Below, one piece after another: positions 1 to 6,674 of a DNA stretch of 17,305 bases. The stretch is from JAYUZR01 sp043751595 (GTDB lineage Bacteria; Patescibacteriota; UBA1384; CAILIB01), in NCBI GenBank assembly GCA_043751595.1, contig JAYUZR010000048.1, positions 1-17,305 of the forward strand, read 5' to 3'. The stretch's first letter is position 1; each line of letters opens with the position of its first letter. The position numbers were made by a program, and so were the translations under genes. Below the pieces are notes generated by a model. It searched no databases and was not told the origin of the DNA. It saw nothing but the letters and a program-made list of their open reading frames with translations.

Positions 1-177
1 CATGTGTGCAACCGCTGCGCGAGGCGCACCGTACATTTCGGCGCCACCGCGAGGAGGCATACTACTACCGCCTACGTGGAAATTACCACCACTACCGCCA
101 AGTACTAGCTGTTTTAGGCTGCGAATATCTTGCTCTAGTGAATCGAGCACGCGAATGATTCGGTCGAGGTCTTGCAT
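1..177 (-). CDS. Hypothetical small protein, 3' part cut by window edge
   Basis: The reading frame starts with ATG at 175-177 and stays open to base 1, giving at least 59 residues. It begins MQDLDRIIRVLDSLEQDIRS, which has a heptad-like pattern of Leu/Ile and charged residues and would form an amphipathic helix or short coiled coil. A Gly/Ser/Pro-rich stretch follows (about residues 32-50). There is no signal peptide or membrane segment in the visible part. It lies 41 bases downstream of the ATPase stop codon on the same strand, so it is probably the next gene of that operon. No Shine-Dalgarno sequence is visible. The family is not recognised. The gene is judged real from its position and helix-like composition; the product end is outside the window. 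Confidence 0.55.
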   Translation of the reverse strand, partial: MQDLDRIIRVLDSLEQDIRSLKQLVLGGSGGNFHVGGSSMPPRGGAEMYGAPRAAVAHM

Positions 178-218
178 CTGTATCTGTTTATTACCAATGT
201 ATTAAATCTACCCAAGAG

Positions 219-2738
219 TTATAGCACACCACGGGCTCTAAGTCGAATCTCGGCCTCCACTAATTCCCGGTCTCGACCATATTTTAAGCGCGACAATTCT
301 TTGATTGCCTTGCCTAGCTCAACGCTCTCATGCGGATCTGGCGGGTAGGCTGTGGCGTTAAACGGCTCGGTTGGCGTGCCGTCAATTAGCATCTTAATAT
401 AGAAGTTATACTTCTCCACATTTACCATATCGTCGATGCCAAGTGGCGAAAACTCCTTAGTGAGATACTCGGCGTCGTCGGCCCCAATGCGCCACACTAG
501 CGTAGTTCCCACATTACCAATAACGGCTTTGCGCATATCATCATCCAACTGCCCCATCAACTGGTTGGTAAAGTTAAGTGAAAGCTGATACTTGCGAGCC
601 TGGGCCAAAATAGTGGCGAAGGTTTTAGAGGTAAAGTCTTGGAACTCGTCCACATACAAGAAGAACGGAATACGCTCAGACTCTGGGATATTTTGGCGCG
701 AAAAGGCCGTAAGTTGGATGCGTGCGGTAATAATAAGACCTAGCAACATCTGATTTACCTCCCCTAGCAAACCCTTTGGCAGGCTTACGAGTAAAATCTT
801 GCGGCCATCCATAATTTCTCGGAAATTAAAGGCGCTTTTTTGCTGGCCAATAATCGTGCGCATCATATCGTTGGTCGTAAACTGGTTGAGCTTACTAGTA
901 ATGTACGGCACCATGTTTTGCAACGAGGCATCACCCCCTGCTTTCTCAGCTTCTTTGGTCCAGAAATCGATTACTACTTGGTTGCGGCAACGATCGAGCT
1001 TTTGTTTACGGAACTCGGCATCGGCCAATACACGCGGGATTTCCATAAGGGTGCTCCCCGACCCTGGATCGTCCATCACCAAAAGCATGGCAGAGCGCAT
1101 GTATTGCTCAAACATTGGCCCACCGGTTGATTTAAGATCGTAGAGCTTATCAAAAACAGCCATCATCTCGTTAATAAGCATACTCTTTTGCTCCGGGAAG
1201 TTTGCATCGTACTCAAGCAAGTTAAGCGCTACCGGACGGGCGATATCGGAAGGATCAAAAATAACGACATCCTCTGCCCGTTCGCGAGGAATGTGCTTAA
1301 GAATCCACTCAATAGCGTCTCCATTTGGATCCATATAACACACTCCGTGGCCATCGCGAATATCTTGGATAACCATATTCTGGAAGATGGTAGTTTTTCC
1401 TACACCGGTTTTTCCGATCATGTAGAAGTGACGCATTCTATCTTGCAGCTTCAAGTTAACCGGGATTTCCATTCCACGGAAGTTGCTGTAGCCGATTTTT
1501 AAGCCGGTTTGTGGCAGATTGGTTGGCGGAGGCAGCTTACGTGCACCAAGCCAGTGCACATTAGGCACATCGAGCGGGCGATTAGGAAAGTGAAAAATAC
1601 TGGTAAGCTCTTCGGTACTTAAGAGCATCGTTGGCTGAAACGGCGAAAAGTTGCGCAGCTGGTAATCGACAATCAGGCGAGAATCATCTTTATTTGCTAC
1701 CTTAAAAAAATTAGATTCTGGCTGCTGATACTGCGAAAAGGAAGCCAACATACTCTGCACCTGGCTAGAGGCGGCAATCTTTTGACTATCGAGCGCGATC
1801 ACCCTAATTTGCACCTGCAAACCAACCTTACTCCCCTTCTCTACCAACAGCTTAGTCTGCTGTTCTTGCATGGCGGTAAGGCGTACATTCCCCACGGTGG
1901 TATTACCGGCTTCGTTGCTGTTTTTTCCGTTTTGCGATTGCCCATGCCAGGCCGATTCAGCAATCTCTTTACTGGCCTCGAGCGCCTTGTTCATGAAATT
2001 ATCGCCACCGGTAGCAAAGGATTTTCCTTGCTGGATATTTTGCAGAGCCGTCTCGGTTTCTTTCTGCCAGCTTTGATCAGTTGGTTGGACCAATACCTGA
2101 ATAGCGGCCGAACCATTGGCCACTTTTGAGAGTGAACTTGCCAGGCCACTGAGTGGATCGTTCTCCAGGCTACGATAGGTTCTAACCGGGAAAATACGAG
2201 GCTTAGCAAGCTGTAAGCCAGCAATAGAGACCTCACCTTTTTCGGCACCTAGGAAGATATCAAAGTCTTTAGCGAGCTCAATGTGCGCGGCTGGATATTG
2301 CGCATGCACGATGCGCTCAAACTGATCGGCGTAATCGCGCGGCACTACGCAGTAAAAGAAGATTTCGCCGTGATGGGCAGCCATTTCAAAACTAAAAGTA
2401 GGCTGACCATGCCAAAAGTTTTTGTTCTTATCATGTTCCACAAAGTGCTGTAGGCTGGCAAATACCGATTCCATTGCGCCAAGCACTTCTTTAGGGTCGC
2501 GCCGTTCGTGCTGTTCGGTATCTTGATTTGGCTTAGGCAGGACAATCTTAAACGCCTTTTTATCTGAAGAGCGCTTATCCTTTAAAAGTTGACGGCGTTT
2601 AGCAACGATGAAATAAGTAAGCACTAGTAAGCCAGTAAAAACCAAAAGACCCCCAGCCCACAACAACGGCTGAGTTGTTGTGGCGCTAGAGGTATCGGCT
2701 ACCTGGGTGTCGTAGGTGTAATCGGTGGAGTAAGCCAT
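219..2738 (-). CDS. VirD4/TraD-like conjugation-type ATPase with N-terminal membrane anchor
   Basis: This 839-residue protein has one hydrophobic segment near the N-terminus (about residues 25-46), followed by AKRRQ, so the bulk should be cytoplasmic. A poorly recognised region of about 390 residues precedes the motor domain. The motor domain has a Walker A motif GKTGVGKTT at 442-450 and a Walker B-type YVDEFQDF around 695-702. The segment after Walker B (TNQLMGQLDDDMRKA, then GNVGTTLVWRIGADDAEYL) resembles the C-terminal part of TraD/TraG/VirD4 and related HerA/FtsK-superfamily ATPases. Such proteins hydrolyse ATP to move DNA or protein through a type IV secretion channel. In CPR bacteria they are often found without a full T4SS set, so the substrate is unknown. 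Here the neighbours are unrecognised small or single-TM proteins. VirB4-like is the alternative label. No Shine-Dalgarno sequence precedes the ATG. Confidence 0.85.
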   Translation of the reverse strand: MAYSTDYTYDTQVADTSSATTTQPLLWAGGLLVFTGLLVLTYFIVAKRRQLLKDKRSSDKKAFKIVLPKPNQDTEQHERRDPKEVLGAMESVFASLQHFVEHDKNKNFWHGQPTFSFEMAAHHGEIFFYCVVPRDYADQFERIVHAQYPAAHIELAKDFDIFLGAEKGEVSIAGLQLAKPRIFPVRTYRSLENDPLSGLASSLSKVANGSAAIQVLVQPTDQSWQKETETALQNIQQGKSFATGGDNFMNKALEASKEIAESAWHGQSQNGKNSNEAGNTTVGNVRLTAMQEQQTKLLVEKGSKVGLQVQIRVIALDSQKIAASSQVQSMLASFSQYQQPESNFFKVANKDDSRLIVDYQLRNFSPFQPTMLLSTEELTSIFHFPNRPLDVPNVHWLGARKLPPPTNLPQTGLKIGYSNFRGMEIPVNLKLQDRMRHFYMIGKTGVGKTTIFQNMVIQDIRDGHGVCYMDPNGDAIEWILKHIPRERAEDVVIFDPSDIARPVALNLLEYDANFPEQKSMLINEMMAVFDKLYDLKSTGGPMFEQYMRSAMLLVMDDPGSGSTLMEIPRVLADAEFRKQKLDRCRNQVVIDFWTKEAEKAGGDASLQNMVPYITSKLNQFTTNDMMRTIIGQQKSAFNFREIMDGRKILLVSLPKGLLGEVNQMLLGLIITARIQLTAFSRQNIPESERIPFFLYVDEFQDFTSKTFATILAQARKYQLSLNFTNQLMGQLDDDMRKAVIGNVGTTLVWRIGADDAEYLTKEFSPLGIDDMVNVEKYNFYIKMLIDGTPTEPFNATAYPPDPHESVELGKAIKELSRLKYGRDRELVEAEIRLRARGVL

Positions 2739-2779
2739 GCATTGCCATCATAGTACGGCAGTGGCAGTAAGAGCTAGGG

Positions 2780-3067
2780 CTACTGACCCCAGTTTTGAAT
2801 GTGATGAGCAATTGCGGCATAATCTGAGATAGTGCCACCACTCTTTCGCCCATGGGCAAGCACTACAGGAACATCGAGACTAAGCTGGGTAGATGCTACA
2901 GGAGCAGGCACATCTGAGATTGGTGCCATTTGGGTAAGCATCTCTGGCAAAACCACTTCTTGCACTGGCTGAGCAGATACTTCGGGCATTGGGGCCTGAG
3001 GCACGGGAATCTCAATACGAGGTGCCTCTTGCTCAAATCCCGGTGCCTTACTTTCGAAATTATTCAT
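2780..3067 (-). CDS. Small Pro-rich hypothetical protein (95 aa)
   Basis: The predicted 95-residue protein starts MNNFESKAPGFEQEAPRIEI. Its first 70 residues are rich in Pro, Glu, Val and Ala with several P-x-P elements, suggesting an extended, disordered region. The last 25 residues (GRKSGGTISDYAAIAHHIQN) look like a short folded or helical tail. There is no signal peptide or membrane segment. The ATG lies 4 bases after the stop of the 575-aa gene and the ATPase start follows 41 bases after its own stop, so the gene is inside the operon. A possible adaptor or linker for the ATPase is only inference from position. The family is not recognised. Confidence 0.7.
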   Translation of the reverse strand: MNNFESKAPGFEQEAPRIEIPVPQAPMPEVSAQPVQEVVLPEMLTQMAPISDVPAPVASTQLSLDVPVVLAHGRKSGGTISDYAAIAHHIQNWGQ

Positions 3068-3071
3068 AGTT

Positions 3072-4799
3072 TTAACCTAAGGAACTTATTCCGCGCTCAG
3101 TCATACTAACTGCAAGGCGGGCAGCTGCGTTGCCATTTCTAGTAAAGTGCTCAGAAGGAATACTATTTCCTCCAATCTCGATACTAGGCTTTCCGTTAAG
3201 TGCCAACAAAGCAAGTTGATTCCGGGTATCTGTAAGCATATCCCGTATAGCTGACTTTGAGCCATTGAATTGGTGGAACTTGACACGGTATACGCGTCGC
3301 AAAGCACCGATAGCACCCTGAGCTCCTGAATCTAGCTTGGCCATTTCAGTGGCAGTTAATGCCGAAGAAAGAGTTGCATCAAAAGCGGAAGAATCAGCGA
3401 GAAGTTGATCAGCAAAGCTTACCTGCTCTTTATTGGCATCTTCTTCATGATCCTCGTGCTGACCAGCTTTAGTGCCGTCTTTTGCGCCTTGATCAATCTT
3501 GTAGGTTTCAGATTTTTCGTTGAGGTAGCTAGAAGTAGCCTTTTCTCCAGTCTCAGTACTGCCCTTTTTTACTGGAGGAGCATCTTTTACTTGCTCGTTA
3601 CCAATACGAAGAATGCCGTCTTTTCCAGGCCTAACAAAAGTAGGCTCTTCCTCACCCACCCCAACTGAATCCACTGGCATTACTGCCCTTGGAGGTGACT
3701 CTATGGGGTTTAGAACTGGGGTGCTATCAGTATTTAAAGGCCGATCCTGAACCATAGGCCCATTATCCAGGGCTCTAACTTGAGACTGAGCAACAGTACT
3801 ATCAGAAACCTCAGAAGTAGCATCTCCCCTACCTAGATCTATCATTGCGGATAAATCTGGAGGAAGATTGATCTGAGCTTCAGTTAAATCTTGCTTCTTA
3901 TTGTCTACGGGCTCCAATACAACGTCTGCAATCTCGCGATTTACCCGCTTGGTAATTTTTGCACCCCCCATTAACCTATGACTTGCAACACCCTTCTTAG
4001 CATGAAACTGCTTTGATACAGTTTCGATATCGTGAATTGGCTGAACCGCCAAAAGACCTTCAGTACTATGGAAGCTACCATCAGGAGAAAAGGCAGCCTT
4101 TTTACCATGCCTTGGTGATTGCCAGTATTCGGCAAGGGACTGCAGGAAGTTGTTTGAGCGCAGGTCTTTTCGCGCTTGATCAGAAAGATTTGGAAGCTTA
4201 TGCGAAAACAGTCGAAGGAGGTTAGCAGTGTGAATTGCAGCCTTCTCACCTTCATCGTCACTTTTCATCTGGAGAATATACTCATCTTGTTTCTCACCAA
4301 GATCGATCTTACTATGAGAACCTCGAACCCCTTCGACCTCATCGCTTACAGGAGCCTTCTTAGTATCTAAGGCTTTATCAGTATGCGCTTTATTTCCAGT
4401 GCCGTGAGAACCAGTACCTTTCTTATCTGTTGATCCAGCCTTAGTTGCGGTCTTTGTGTCAGACTTAGCAGAAGCTGCAGGCTTGGGATCTTGAGCTGGC
4501 GTTGCATCAGGTGTTTTGGCTCCAAAAAAGTGCATATAGGTAAATGCTATTGCAGCTAAGGCACCCACCCCAATTAGCCCACCGATAAGAGGCTTAAAGT
4601 TTCTCCGTCGTTCAGGATACTCATCCTCGTCGAACTCATCTTCAATGGGAGTCATTTTAAAGGAGGCAGCAGACGGTACCTCGTCCTGGCCAGAAGCGGG
4701 CTCGGGCCTCAGACTTTGAGGTTGGGGTGGAAGTTGCACCACTCGCGGCTGGTCATTAATTTCATCATCAGGAAGTGGCTTGCGCTCTCTATTTGCCAT
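3072..4799 (-). CDS. Single-pass membrane protein with long low-complexity outer region (575 aa)
   Basis: The N-terminal 65 residues are Pro- and acid-rich and end in a basic patch (PERRRNFKP). One hydrophobic helix follows at about 70-92 (LIGGLIGVGALAAIAFTYMHF). After it comes a Lys/Ala/Thr/Asp-rich spacer (about 95-155), a more ordered part (about 155-310), another polar low-complexity stretch and a helical C-terminal segment containing RRVYRVKFHQFNGSKSAIRD. The basic residues before the helix predict an N-in, C-out topology. The ATG is 2 bases after the TAG of the 114-aa gene, which suggests translational coupling. This layout (short cytoplasmic tail, one TM, long outer part) superficially recalls VirB10-type scaffold proteins, but no VirB10 motif was recognised. 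It may be an envelope partner of the ATPase; that is inference. Confidence 0.8.
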   Translation of the reverse strand: MANRERKPLPDDEINDQPRVVQLPPQPQSLRPEPASGQDEVPSAASFKMTPIEDEFDEDEYPERRRNFKPLIGGLIGVGALAAIAFTYMHFFGAKTPDATPAQDPKPAASAKSDTKTATKAGSTDKKGTGSHGTGNKAHTDKALDTKKAPVSDEVEGVRGSHSKIDLGEKQDEYILQMKSDDEGEKAAIHTANLLRLFSHKLPNLSDQARKDLRSNNFLQSLAEYWQSPRHGKKAAFSPDGSFHSTEGLLAVQPIHDIETVSKQFHAKKGVASHRLMGGAKITKRVNREIADVVLEPVDNKKQDLTEAQINLPPDLSAMIDLGRGDATSEVSDSTVAQSQVRALDNGPMVQDRPLNTDSTPVLNPIESPPRAVMPVDSVGVGEEEPTFVRPGKDGILRIGNEQVKDAPPVKKGSTETGEKATSSYLNEKSETYKIDQGAKDGTKAGQHEDHEEDANKEQVSFADQLLADSSAFDATLSSALTATEMAKLDSGAQGAIGALRRVYRVKFHQFNGSKSAIRDMLTDTRNQLALLALNGKPSIEIGGNSIPSEHFTRNGNAAARLAVSMTERGISSLG

Positions 4800-4801
4800 A
4801 T

Positions 4802-5146
4802 CTAGAAATTAGCGGCTAGTGCTTTCGCCTCAGAAAGTGCCTTAAGCACGATTTCTTGACGAATTTCTTCGAATCCTGGTACGTAGCGCAACACAAAAGC
4901 ATCAAGTGCCTCAATGTTTGCATCTGATTCTTCATCAGAGCAGGCAGTGAGCAGCTGAACAAACTGAACTTGTGTAGGCTCATCGAGCAAATCACCACAA
5001 CGGGCAATTAGCTCTTCTTGTACATGCTCGGCTATCTGAAGAAGTAACTCGTCTTCAGCAGCGGGAGTAAGCCACGGCAAACCAAGAGCGCCTTCCTCTG
5101 TTGGGATGGTAAGCTCTTCGGGTTCTTGCGCTTGAGTTGCTTGCAT
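4802..5146 (-). CDS. Small acidic helical protein, first gene of the T4SS-like operon (114 aa)
   Basis: The protein starts MQATQAQEPEELTIPTEEGA and is acidic, with a predicted mostly helical core (LTPAAEDELLLQIAEHVQEE) ending at ALSEAKALAANF. The frame stays open further upstream into tgt, but the ATG at 5144-5146 is preferred. It is the first start downstream of a near-consensus promoter (5178-5206), which places it about 25 nt from the expected transcription start. Earlier in-frame codons would overlap tgt and lie upstream of the promoter. The helical pattern reminds me of small Patescibacteria proteins of the DUF5663 kind, but I cannot confirm that. There is no signal peptide or TM. It overlaps no gene and is followed after 2 bases by the 575-aa gene. 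Confidence 0.75.
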   Translation of the reverse strand: MQATQAQEPEELTIPTEEGALGLPWLTPAAEDELLLQIAEHVQEELIARCGDLLDEPTQVQFVQLLTACSDEESDANIEALDAFVLRYVPGFEEIRQEIVLKALSEAKALAANF

Positions 5147-5177
5147 GAATCTATGAGTTGAGTACTGGAAACGTTGC

Positions 5178-5206
5178 ACTATACCTAAGACTCTATTATC
5201 TGTCAA
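5178..5206 (-). promoter_or_regulatory. Near-consensus sigma-70 promoter for the T4SS-like operon
   Basis: On the minus strand TTGACA (5201-5206) and TATAGT (5178-5183) are separated by exactly 17 bases. The -35 box is inside the last codons of tgt (CTT GAC AGA TAA) and the -10 box lies after its stop. The expected start near 5171 leaves a leader of about 25 nt before the ATG at 5146. Confidence 0.8.
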
Positions 5207-6413
5207 GAGCCCTGAGGAGGCGTGCCAAATAACCACCAGCAATTGCACTGCGCATATGCTCGGTTATTACGTGGAGCATGCGTACATTATGCAGTGTAAG
5301 CACCCGAGACGCCAGCATTTCGTTGCTGCGGTGGTAGTGACAAAGGCTGGCTCGCGGCAAGACATCGAGCTCGCCAGGTAGCCAGGGTAGTTCTGTTTGC
5401 AGCCCCAAAAGCGGGTTCATATCGTGCCTAAAGGGCGCCGAGCCAATTGAGCGGCGGCTAAACTTGAGCGTGCCGCCCCGTAGCATCTTTTCCGTACTTC
5501 CAGAGTAAAAAGCCTGCAAAAGTGATTCGTTTGTACTTTCTGCCAGCCAAAATGCCCCATGCCTGGCCAAGCGACTAGGCGAAACGCAATCGTACATATC
5601 TACCCCGCGGAGAGTGGCATCGATCACATCGTACGGATCGCCAAGCCCCATAAAGTAGCGAGGCTTGTCTTCAGGTAATAATGTACAGATACTCTCCACC
5701 GCTCTCCACATTCCTTCTTTGCTTTCCCCTACCGAAAGACCGCCAATGGCGTACCCTGGCAAATCTTGTGAGACGGTAAACTTAGCCGATTGTTGGTGTA
5801 ATTCTTGATGAATCCCCCCTTGCACGATGCCAAACAGGGCTTGGTCTCCCCTACCCCGCTGCCACTGCTCCTTACTGCGCTCTAGCCAGCGCTGCGTGCG
5901 CTGCATAGCTTCCCCCGCCTCCGTTGGCGACGACATCCCGTATACCGGCTGATCGAAGGCCATGATAATATCGGCTCCTAGTTTTTGCTCGATCTCAATT
6001 GCACTTTCGGGAGTAAGCAGATGCTTACTGCCATCGATATGAGAAGTAAAGGTAATACCCTCTTCGGTAATTTTACGCATGGGAGTACGACTCTCCCCTC
6101 TCATTGATTTTTCACCCAAAGAAAAAACTTGGAATCCGCCACTATCGGTGAGCATCGGCCCTTGGTAGCCGGTAAATGCGTGCAGACCCCCAGCAGCCTC
6201 CACTACAGATTCGCCCGGCCGTAGATGCAAATGATAGGTATTAGCCAGTACCACCTGACTCCCCACCTGGCCAAGTTCCTGGGCCGAAACCCCCTTAACT
6301 GCCCCATGGGTGCCAACCGGCATAAACATAGGGGTAGTAACGGTTCCGTGTGGCGTGGAAAAGGTGCCTATACGGGCTTTTTCTTCTTTTGCGGTAAGGG
6401 TAAAATCGAACAT
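5196..6413 (-). CDS. tgt: tRNA-guanine transglycosylase lacking the CxCxxC zinc motif
   Basis: Bacterial TGT swaps guanine-34 of tRNA(Asp/Asn/His/Tyr) for preQ1, or a related base, on the way to queuosine. Family landmarks are present in this 405-residue protein: LANTYHLHLRPG, TDSGGFQVFSLG with the general acid/base Asp90, FD (Asp154), FGIVQGG (Gln198), YAIGGLSVGE, and RGVDMYDCVSPSR with the nucleophile Asp275. About 10 extra residues (around 101-111) precede RKITEEGITF. Unusually, the CxCxxC zinc ligands expected before the RAYLHHL-like segment are missing. The stretch ELPWLPGELDVLPRASL has no Cys, although the following CHYHRSNEMLASR aligns well with the family. The frame is uninterrupted there. 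The ATG at 6413 is chosen because MFDFTLTAKEE matches the family start. The longer GTG-initiated frame (to 6452) would run through the likely promoter. No other queuosine gene is in the window. Confidence 0.93.
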   Translation of the reverse strand: MFDFTLTAKEEKARIGTFSTPHGTVTTPMFMPVGTHGAVKGVSAQELGQVGSQVVLANTYHLHLRPGESVVEAAGGLHAFTGYQGPMLTDSGGFQVFSLGEKSMRGESRTPMRKITEEGITFTSHIDGSKHLLTPESAIEIEQKLGADIIMAFDQPVYGMSSPTEAGEAMQRTQRWLERSKEQWQRGRGDQALFGIVQGGIHQELHQQSAKFTVSQDLPGYAIGGLSVGESKEGMWRAVESICTLLPEDKPRYFMGLGDPYDVIDATLRGVDMYDCVSPSRLARHGAFWLAESTNESLLQAFYSGSTEKMLRGGTLKFSRRSIGSAPFRHDMNPLLGLQTELPWLPGELDVLPRASLCHYHRSNEMLASRVLTLHNVRMLHVITEHMRSAIAGGYLARLLRALDR

Positions 6414-6422
6414 TGCCGTGCG

Positions 6423-6428
6423 ACTATA
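6423..6428 (-). promoter_or_regulatory. -10 box giving a nearly leaderless tgt transcript
   Basis: TATAGT on the minus strand ends 9 bases before the tgt ATG, so the transcript would begin only about 2-4 nt before the start codon. The -35 region is poor (TGGCCC at 17-base spacing). No Shine-Dalgarno sequence is present, which fits leaderless initiation. Confidence 0.45.
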
Positions 6429-6439
6429 GCAGGATTTGC

Positions 6440-6468
6440 TTGACAGGGCCACGCGCTCCGTGTAAAAA
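6440..6468 (+). promoter_or_regulatory. Promoter for the MFS leader transcript
   Basis: A perfect TTGACA (6440-6445) is followed after 17 bases by TAAAAA (6463-6468, 4 of 6 matches to TATAAT). The start is expected near 6475, a few bases before the ATG of the 32-codon leader frame. It overlaps the upstream region of the divergent tgt promoter, so the two may interfere. Confidence 0.6.
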
Positions 6469-6478
6469 TCGCTCCACT

Positions 6479-6577
6479 ATGTCTCACAACTACTGGTCCA
6501 CAACCCGTGCTTTCGTGCTTGCCAAGTCTATTATGGCGGGCGTGGTTCCCGTACCCATCTTTTCGCGCCTGACCTAG
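6479..6577 (+). CDS. Candidate 32-aa leader peptide upstream of the MFS gene
   Basis: ATG at 6479 opens a frame of 32 codons ending with TAG at 6575-6577. The product would start MSHNYWSTTRAFVLAKSIM and end with VVPVPIFSRLT. The ATG falls within a few bases of the start predicted from the TTGACA-N17-TAAAAA promoter, so it could be read leaderless. It ends 28 bases before a transcription terminator hairpin that lies in front of an efflux-type MFS gene. That order (promoter, short ORF, terminator, transporter) is the layout of ribosome-mediated attenuation, in which a drug-stalled ribosome changes the RNA fold. The frame is short enough to be accidental, so translation is inference. A Pro-rich VVPVP stretch near the end could favour slow decoding. 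Confidence 0.45.
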   Translation: MSHNYWSTTRAFVLAKSIMAGVVPVPIFSRLT

Positions 6578-6605
6578 TTAGATTTTCGTTTCTCACTAAA
6601 AGTTA

Positions 6606-6633
6606 CCTCGGCCAGGTTCGACCGAGGTTTTTT
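6606..6633 (+). terminator. Leader terminator (attenuator) upstream of the MFS gene
   Basis: CCTCGG (6606-6611) pairs with CCGAGG (6622-6627) around a 10-base loop and is followed by six T. One further A-T pair can close the base. It lies 28 bases after the leader-frame stop and 41 bases before the MFS start codon, so termination here would silence the transporter. Confidence 0.7.
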
Positions 6634-6649
6634 AATCTTACGAACCTGG
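6612..6649 (+). promoter_or_regulatory. Alternative 9-bp pairing / possible pseudoknot in the MFS leader
   Basis: The terminator loop CCAGGTTCG (6612-6620) is the exact reverse complement of CGAACCTGG (6641-6649). The two can pair as a competing hairpin that encloses the terminator's 3' arm, or on top of the terminator stem as an H-type pseudoknot. The second arm ends 11 bases before the Shine-Dalgarno sequence at 6661. Confidence 0.6.
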
Positions 6650-6674
6650 AACTTTACAACAAGGAGTTTGTCCC

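Noticed and set aside
5147..5248. Upstream extension of the 114-aa protein into tgt
   Set aside because: The added residues overlap tgt and lie upstream of a near-consensus promoter; the ATG at 5146 fits the transcript start.
5380..5440. Frameshift in tgt hiding the zinc motif
   Set aside because: The other two frames across this stretch do not give a CxCxxC motif, and the original frame continues with good family similarity.
6612..6627. tRNA T-arm-like GGTTCGA
   Set aside because: No acceptor, D or anticodon arm can be placed around it; the bases belong to the terminator loop.
6606..6649. preQ1-type riboswitch, suggested by a pseudoknot next to tgt
   Set aside because: The element is on the plus strand, leading to the MFS gene and not tgt. 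The A-rich tail and conserved core typical of preQ1 classes are not seen, and the paired arm is 9 bp.
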